From Methanolinea sp. UBA473 (lineage in GTDB: Archaea > Halobacteriota > Methanomicrobia > Methanomicrobiales > Methanospirillaceae), in assembly GCA_002509495.1 (NCBI GenBank), contig DAEV01000038.1, positions 1-26,637 of the forward strand: a stretch of 26,637 nucleotides of DNA, in the 5' to 3' direction. The translations under genes and the position numbers were made by a program. Of this stretch, positions 23,671 to 26,637 are shown piece by piece. The notes below the pieces were generated by a model. It was not told where the DNA came from. It did not search any database and worked only from the letters and a program-made list of their open reading frames with translations. How positions within the stretch are numbered: the first letter of the stretch is position 1; each line of letters begins with the position of its first letter.

Positions 23671-23698
23671 GGAGAGAAGGATGTGGGGGGATATTTGA

Positions 23699-23761
23699 CA
23701 TGTCGATTTTTTTCAATTTCTTCGACATGTTTTTGGGTATGTCGATGGGATCGACATGTTA
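23699..23761. repeat. 63-bp repeat unit, copy 2, with nested inverted repeats
   Basis: This copy closely matches 23607-23670, 92 bases downstream. CATGTCGA (23699-23706) pairs with TCGACATG (23722-23729), and ATGTCGA (23740-23746) pairs with TCGACAT (23751-23757). The internal block TTTTTCAATTTCTTCGACA is common to both copies. It ends at the border of the hsdM relic. Confidence 0.8.
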
Positions 23762-23762
23762 G

Positions 23763-23963
23763 CTGAAAGGAGAGGGAGAACAGGAAGAGGATGACCATGA
23801 TTACGAGGATGATGATGAAGATGAGCATGGTGAGGATGAGGGGGAGGAGTTTGAGGAGAAGATGAGGCGGTTGACGTCAAAACTGCAGGAGCAGTTCGGG
23901 GAGTCGGATCGCTTGGAAAGGGAGATCCGGAAGACTATCGCGGGGCTTGGGCTCGAGGTGTAA
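23763..23963 (+). pseudogene. Relic: C-terminal end of a second hsdM
   Basis: The frame ending at TAA 23961-23963 reads GEEFEEKMRRLTSKLQEQFG, then ESDRLEREIRK and AGLGLEV. It aligns with the tail of the intact HsdM (GEPFEEKMGRLTTLLLQQFT, ESQNLEHTIRE, KGLGYEF). Upstream is a highly acidic run of Asp/Glu codons (~23783-23845), probably an expanded form of the VEDDGE stretch in HsdM. A stop at 23760 blocks the frame and the first ~470 codons are gone. It ends nine bases before hsdS, where a working hsdM would be expected. Confidence 0.8.
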
Positions 23964-23971
23964 AGCGGGTG

Positions 23972-25291
23972 ATGACCGGTGATAAGGAAGGCTTACCTTC
24001 AATGGGTATCGATAGGTGGTCTAAAATCACGCTGCGAGATGCAAATGTAACGCTGATCGACTGCGATCACCGAACTCCCCCCGCATGTGACGCGGGATAT
24101 CCATATATCGCTATTCCGCAGCTAAAGGAGGGGCGCATCGACTTAACCAATGTACGACGAATCGCATCTGAACACTATCAAGATTGGACTCGTAAGGCCA
24201 AACCGTGCGCGAACGATGTTATTCTTTCTCGTCGATGTAATCCAGGTGAGACTGCAATTGTACCCCCTAATCTGGAATTTGCGCTAGGTCAGAATCTCGT
24301 TCTGCTTCGAGCTGATGGAACACGGGTGTACCCTCCGTTTCTTCGATGGCTTGTCCGAGGCCCAGAATGGTGGGATCAGATCGAAAAGTATCTGAATGCG
24401 GGTGCGGTCTTCGATAGCTTGAAATGTGCGGATGTGCCGAATTTCGAGCTAACCATTCCACCTATTCCCATCCAACGCCGCATTGCCCACATTCTCGGCT
24501 CTCTCGATGACAAGATCGAACTCAACCGCCAGATAAACGAAACCCTTGAGGCAATGGCACGGGCGATTTTCAAATCCTGGTTCGTTGATTTCGATCCTGT
24601 AAGGGCGAAGGTTGAGGGCAGACAACCGGCAGGGATGGATGCGGAGACGGCGGCTCTGTTTCCGGATGGATTTGAGGAGGTTGATGGGAGGGAGGTGCCG
24701 AAGGGGTGGAAATTCGGTAAAGTATCCGATCTTGTGGGGATTAATGAAAAATCATTGTCCTGTGAATACCCTCATACCCAAATCGAATATATCGAAATAT
24801 CATCTGTAACTAAAGGAAAATTGGAGGCAAGTATCACTGTTTCTTTGGAAGCAGCCCCCAGTAGGGCTCAAAGATTAGTAAGTCATGGGGATACAATTTG
24901 GTCTGGGGTTCGTCCAAATCGGGAATCATATCTTTTCATTCAACATCCGAATGAAAATCTGGTGGTATCTACGGGTTTTGTTGTTCTCACACCTCATAAG
25001 ATTCCACCTACCTATCTTTTCTCATGGGTAACAACAGAAAATTTTGTCGATTATCTGACGGCGAATGCGGATGGAAGTGCTTATCCCGCAGTCAGAGCTG
25101 AACATTTTGGTAACGCCGATCTACTAATTCCCTCAAAAGAGATTTTGGCAGAATTTGAGAGAATTGTTGCCCCGATGAGAGAGAAAATACACCAGAACGA
25201 GCAGCAGTCCCGCACGCTTGGCCAGATTCGGGATGCGCTGCTGCCGAAACTAATGAGCGGGGAGATTCGAGTTGATGCGGATAAATCATGA
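23972..25291 (+). CDS. hsdS: Type I restriction-modification specificity subunit
   Basis: HsdS chooses the DNA target of the type I complex through two target-recognition domains (TRDs). TRD1 spans about residues 10-165. The central conserved region (IQRRIAHILGSLDDKIELNR, then FKSWFVDFDPVRAKVEG) spans ~166-255 and holds the helical spacer that contacts HsdM. TRD2 spans ~256-390, and a second conserved helix (LAEFERIVAPMREKIHQNEQ, then LRDALLPKLMSGEIRV-like end) closes the protein. TRD2 is AT-richer than the conserved parts, as expected for exchangeable recognition domains. The start is uncertain: ATG 23972, GTG 23969 or ATG 24002, the last with GGAAGG ten bases upstream. The protein is ~439 aa from 23972. 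Confidence 0.93.
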   Translation: MTGDKEGLPSMGIDRWSKITLRDANVTLIDCDHRTPPACDAGYPYIAIPQLKEGRIDLTNVRRIASEHYQDWTRKAKPCANDVILSRRCNPGETAIVPPNLEFALGQNLVLLRADGTRVYPPFLRWLVRGPEWWDQIEKYLNAGAVFDSLKCADVPNFELTIPPIPIQRRIAHILGSLDDKIELNRQINETLEAMARAIFKSWFVDFDPVRAKVEGRQPAGMDAETAALFPDGFEEVDGREVPKGWKFGKVSDLVGINEKSLSCEYPHTQIEYIEISSVTKGKLEASITVSLEAAPSRAQRLVSHGDTIWSGVRPNRESYLFIQHPNENLVVSTGFVVLTPHKIPPTYLFSWVTTENFVDYLTANADGSAYPAVRAEHFGNADLLIPSKEILAEFERIVAPMREKIHQNEQQSRTLGQIRDALLPKLMSGEIRVDADKS

Positions 25292-25407
25292 CCTCGAAGA
25301 CTGGAGTTATGAGAATGAACTATTCGAAGAAACTCGTGATTATTTTCTGGTTTAGTAAAAGCCATGAAATTCAGTATATTGACCATAAAGGAAGCGTGAC
25401 ATGACTC

Positions 25408-26382
25408 ATGGACAATCCAATAAAACTGGGAGTTCTGGAGCCGGTAAAGGTTCGGGATGTCTGGGGGAATGAGGCATTGAATTTTACCCCGTGGCTTGCT
25501 GAAAAAATCAATATTGTTCTGCTCAGTAAAACTCTGGATATCGACATTGAGGTTCTCGAAACCGAAAAGTACGTCGGTCCCTACCACATGGATATTTTTG
25601 GCCGCGATAACCGTTCCGGATTTCCAGTCATCATTGAGAACCAGCTTGAAATTACTGATCACAGTCATCTGGGGCAGATAATCACCTATGCAGCGGGTCT
25701 TGAGTCGGGCATCATGATCTGGGTTGCACCCACATTCACGAATGAACACCGGGCCGCAATCGAATGGCTGAACCGCATCACGGGAGACAATTTTAACTTT
25801 TTTGCAGTTCAGGTCGAATTATTCAGAATTGGAGACTCGCTGCCGGCCCCAAGGTTCAGCATTGTAAGCGGACCGAACGAATGGACAGAATACATTCAGG
25901 AAAGGGTCAGGAAAATCGGTACAACCCCTGTCCAGGCCCTTTCATTGGATTATTGGACTGCCCTCAAGAAATTGATCGAAGCATCGCAGAGCCCTGTACT
26001 GTGCAGTAAACCAAAACCCCAGACACAATTCGATATCCTTCTGCCGGCAAGTCCCTTCAGAATATCCGCTACGATCGAACCCAACGATAACCGTATTAAA
26101 GTATCCCTCTGGGTGTCTGGTCGTGGCGATATGATGCCGAAGAGGAATGCAGCGTTTGGACTCCTGCAGGAAAAATTCAGTCCCGAACTGACAAAGATAT
26201 ACGGTAAAGAGTTGATATGGGACATCCGACCAACCCGCAGCTGGGATGAGGTCAATATCTCCGCGTCCTATGATCCAAAGAATACTGATACTTGGGAACA
26301 GCAGCATACCTGGCTAAAAACGCAACTGGAAAAGATGGTTGGATTCTTTAACGCCAATTTGAAAGATCTCGTCATAGAGTAG
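25408..26382 (+). CDS. DUF4268-type protein with PD-(D/E)xK nuclease-like N-terminus
   Basis: This 324-aa protein resembles DUF4268-containing proteins found in defence and mobile regions. The N-terminal ~160 residues fit a PD-(D/E)xK nuclease fold: an early glutamate (E51), D62 in YHMDIFGRD, and E77-N-Q79 in VIIENQLEITDHSHLGQ, followed by ITYAAGLESGIMIWVAP. The lysine of ExK is replaced by Gln, which occurs in several restriction-like nucleases. The C-terminal part (~190-324) is the DUF4268 region with strands such as NRIKVSLWVSG and a final helix QLEKMVGFFNANL. It lies 116 bases after hsdS; AAAGGAAG at 25387-25394 is a rather distant ribosome-binding site. A role as a solitary nuclease or helper of the type I system is plausible but inferred. 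Confidence 0.8.
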   Translation: MDNPIKLGVLEPVKVRDVWGNEALNFTPWLAEKINIVLLSKTLDIDIEVLETEKYVGPYHMDIFGRDNRSGFPVIIENQLEITDHSHLGQIITYAAGLESGIMIWVAPTFTNEHRAAIEWLNRITGDNFNFFAVQVELFRIGDSLPAPRFSIVSGPNEWTEYIQERVRKIGTTPVQALSLDYWTALKKLIEASQSPVLCSKPKPQTQFDILLPASPFRISATIEPNDNRIKVSLWVSGRGDMMPKRNAAFGLLQEKFSPELTKIYGKELIWDIRPTRSWDEVNISASYDPKNTDTWEQQHTWLKTQLEKMVGFFNANLKDLVIE

Positions 26383-26430
26383 ACAGATGAAAGGGCAGAT
26401 TCGAGTCGATAAGATGAACGAGGTAGTCAT

Positions 26431-26637
26431 ATGAAGATGGGTGAATTTGGAATTTCTGAATTTACATTTGGATATGCGTTCCTGTATGAGCAAACCGGAA
26501 AAAGATGGAAAGATCTCAAAGCTGCACCCATTCTTCCCAATCTGAAGCAAGAAAAAGACGAGGGGTGGGACGCTCATTTACCGTTGAGAGGAGCAGATTA
26601 TTATTACCAATTTAAATTAAGTGAGTACCTGAAAAGA
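26431..26637 (+). CDS. Unknown gene in the defence island, cut by window end
   Basis: The first 69 codons are visible: MKMGEFGISEFTFGYAFLYE, then QTGKRWKDLKAAPILPN, GWDAHLPLRGADYYYQFKLS. GAGGTAG lies eight bases before ATG 26431. The text is protein-like with no stop to the end of the window. I do not know the family. Its place 48 bases after the DUF4268 gene, on the same strand, suggests it belongs to the same operon. The Tyr-rich YYYQFKLS stretch and the FTFGYAFLYE beginning suggest a beta-rich globular N-terminus with no signal peptide. Confidence 0.7.
   Translation, partial: MKMGEFGISEFTFGYAFLYEQTGKRWKDLKAAPILPNLKQEKDEGWDAHLPLRGADYYYQFKLSEYLKR

Noticed and set aside
23607..23761. CRISPR array
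   Set aside because: Only two units, each 63 bases with internal palindromes and one unrelated 28-base gap; no further units or cas genes.
23544..23828. Open frames on both strands through the 63-bp repeats
   Set aside because: They owe their length to the repeats, start inside fic or the relic and show only low-complexity Phe/Asp or Glu/Lys text.

Overview
The window looks like a piece of a methanogenic archaeal genome, most likely from the Methanomicrobiales. That placement is inferred from three things: an archaeal form III RuBisCO, TATA-box promoters with very short leaders, and a nitrogenase-like operon beside PKD-domain surface proteins. The first ~19 kb is GC-rich. The last ~7.5 kb is visibly poorer in GC and reads as an accessory island.

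Layout. Positions 1-906 are the 3' part of an MFS exporter. 1250-3267 is a two-gene operon: a catalytically complete form III RuBisCO and a membrane-anchored OB-like/META protein. 3479-8594 holds mostly small genes on both strands: a primase-like winged-helix protein (tentative), an unknown protein, a Cys-rich DUF3795 protein, a six-TM voltage-gated-type K+ channel, two exported unknowns and a pyridoxamine-oxidase-fold protein. 8875-12479 is a tight D-K-H operon for a nitrogenase-like two-component reductase. 12932-18742 encodes a large membrane TPR protein and a secreted GH26-type hydrolase with two PKD domains. 19071-20447 holds an exported unknown and an orphan YgiT-type zinc-finger protein. 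20923-26637 is a defence-type island: hsdM, an overlapping fic, a relic of a second hsdM, hsdS, a DUF4268 nuclease-like gene and the start of an unknown gene. No hsdR is in view.

The most interesting system is the D-K-H operon. The ATPase has both cluster cysteines. D and K each keep three P-cluster-type cysteines. D keeps a cysteine where NifD holds FeMo-co, but lacks the cofactor histidine. It is neither NifHDK, nor the single-subunit CfbD of F430 synthesis, nor a chlorophyll enzyme. Its promoter and first codons are duplicated upstream as a ~100 bp direct repeat in which only the gene-proximal copy has a good TATA box. The operon is bordered by two gene relics, each resembling an intact gene elsewhere in the window (DUF3795 on the left, the 166-aa exported protein on the right), which suggests local duplication or insertion.

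The restriction island shows its own history: a 63-bp repeat pair with nested inverted repeats and a leftover hsdM C-terminus lie between fic and hsdS. I saw no tRNA, rRNA, CRISPR array or intact insertion sequence. All calls come from reading the sequence; no database search was run.
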